50,628 bases of DNA from JBJFCE01 sp964437825 (GTDB lineage Bacteria > Bacillota > Clostridia > Lachnospirales > Lachnospiraceae). The DNA lies in contig CAYTIH010000012.1 in the NCBI GenBank assembly GCA_964437825.1, positions 1 through 50,628 of the forward strand, given 5' to 3'. Of the stretch, positions 50,095 to 50,628 are shown piece after piece. The position numbers were made by a program, and so were the translations under genes. The notes below the pieces were generated by a model. It did not search any database. It had not been told where the DNA came from and saw only the letters and a list, made by a program, of their open reading frames with translations. The first letter of the stretch is position 1, and the number at the start of each line of letters is the position of its first letter.

Positions 50095-50628
50095 TCAGGG
50101 ACGATCCGCTTCAAAATCCCGTTTCTGTTCCAAAAGAGGCGTCAAAGGCTCATTACTGCGAATCTCAATAACGGGACTTCCCTTTCCCTCGATATAATCC
50201 CTTGTAATTGTCACATGACCAATATTATCATCCTTTGGAATTTCATACATGATATCCAGCATAAATTCCTCGATAATCGCCCGTAATGCTCTGGCGCCGG
50301 TATCCTTTTCCATAGCTTTTTCGGCAATGGCCTCAAGCGCACTCCGGTCAAAATCAAGCTTTACTTCATCCATCTCCAAAAGCTTCTGATATTGCTTCAA
50401 AATTGCATTCTTGGGCTCACTCAGGATCTGAACCATACTTTCTTTGTTCAATCCCTTGAGCGTACAGATAATCGGCAAACGCCCGATAAATTCCGGAATC
50501 AGTCCGAACTGCTTTAAGTCTTCAATCGTTACCTTGGACAGAATATCCTGTTCCTTATCATATCGATCCTTAAGCTCCGCGTCAAAGCCAATGGAAGTCT
50601 GTTTTCGCAGTCTCTGTTTTATAATCTC
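50095..50628 (-). CDS. clpX: ClpX, ATPase subunit of the Clp protease, C-terminal part
   Basis: AAA+ unfoldase feeding ClpP. The window holds the last 177 codons; the gene runs off the right edge. It includes 'LIPEFIGRLP', a sensor-type region 'KNAILKQYQKLLEMDEVKLD', 'AMEKDTGARALRAIIEEFML' (sensor 2 GAR) and 'DIMYEIPKDDN', all standard for ClpX. The tail after 'VTITRDYIEGKGSPVIE' is ordinary. It ends in TGA at 50095 and is followed by a strong terminator. Confidence 0.95.
   Translation of the reverse strand, partial: EIIKQRLRKQTSIGFDAELKDRYDKEQDILSKVTIEDLKQFGLIPEFIGRLPIICTLKGLNKESMVQILSEPKNAILKQYQKLLEMDEVKLDFDRSALEAIAEKAMEKDTGARALRAIIEEFMLDIMYEIPKDDNIGHVTITRDYIEGKGSPVIEIRSNEPLTPLLEQKRDFEADRP

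Overview
The window looks like a chromosome segment of a Clostridia species, most likely family Lachnospiraceae. This is an inference from gene content, not from a marker gene. Pointers are the dapL route to lysine, glnA paired with an ANTAR regulator, a T-box leader on aspS, an OPT transporter with a PqqD-like protein, a CspB-like S8 protease next to clpX, a PocR-type sensor, and AT-rich promoters with strong AGGAGG ribosome sites. It is a scaffold piece: a run of exactly 100 N sits inside a 13-bp tandem repeat at 47228-47327.

Layout. 1-945 (-): start of aspS behind a T-box, with an in-frame TGA at a conserved Gly. 1136-10408 (+): an M3 oligopeptidase and a complete oligopeptide ABC transporter (SBP, two permeases, two ATPases, small membrane protein), so peptide import is coupled to intracellular peptide cleavage. 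10477-14238 (-): ECF sigma factor, membrane anti-sigma-like protein and VWA lipoprotein, with a LysR remnant in between. 14315-16507 (-): decayed fragments, a divergent MIP channel and a PocR-chemoreceptor fusion, divergent from a LysR gene (16731-17621). 17663-17932: group II intron remnant. 17974-20136 (-): dapF-dapL. 20192-23508 (-): an M20 hydrolase remnant and a 1021-residue REC-GGDEF-EAL-PAS-REC-GGDEF protein. 23817-24203: mscL. 24339-26286 (-): glnA and its ANTAR regulator. 26974-32220 (-): hisC, small exporter, methyltransferase, hslO, nadE, closely spaced. 33335-35833 (+): MBOAT acyltransferase and SGNH hydrolase. 35927-38187 (-): OPT transporter overlapping a PqqD-like gene. 38518-39324: polysaccharide deacetylase. 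39460-41925 (-): XRE regulator, ABC-F pseudogene, Rrf2 regulator and MalY-type C-S lyase. 42220-44648 (+): MATE exporter and carbamate kinase. 44713-48313 (-): uroporphyrinogen-decarboxylase-family protein, amidohydrolase, cysK. 48489-50628 (-): S8 protease and the 3' part of clpX.

Metabolic themes are peptide and nitrogen supply (opp, M3, OPT, glnA, nadE), lysine and histidine synthesis, and sulfur amino acids. cysK and the malY-rrf2 operon each carry a similar dyad near the promoter that may be the Rrf2 operator.

The most unusual material is between genes. An 84-nt palindromic element lies directly upstream of the start codons of two unrelated genes with 82 of 84 bases identical, and a shortened relative sits before a third. 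A second dispersed repeat occurs twice with one of its two modules inverted. There are also many decayed remnants (aspS, LysR, QueG-like, EamA, M20, ABC-F, group II intron), pointing to active gene loss. All homology calls here are by recognition of motifs; no database search was run.
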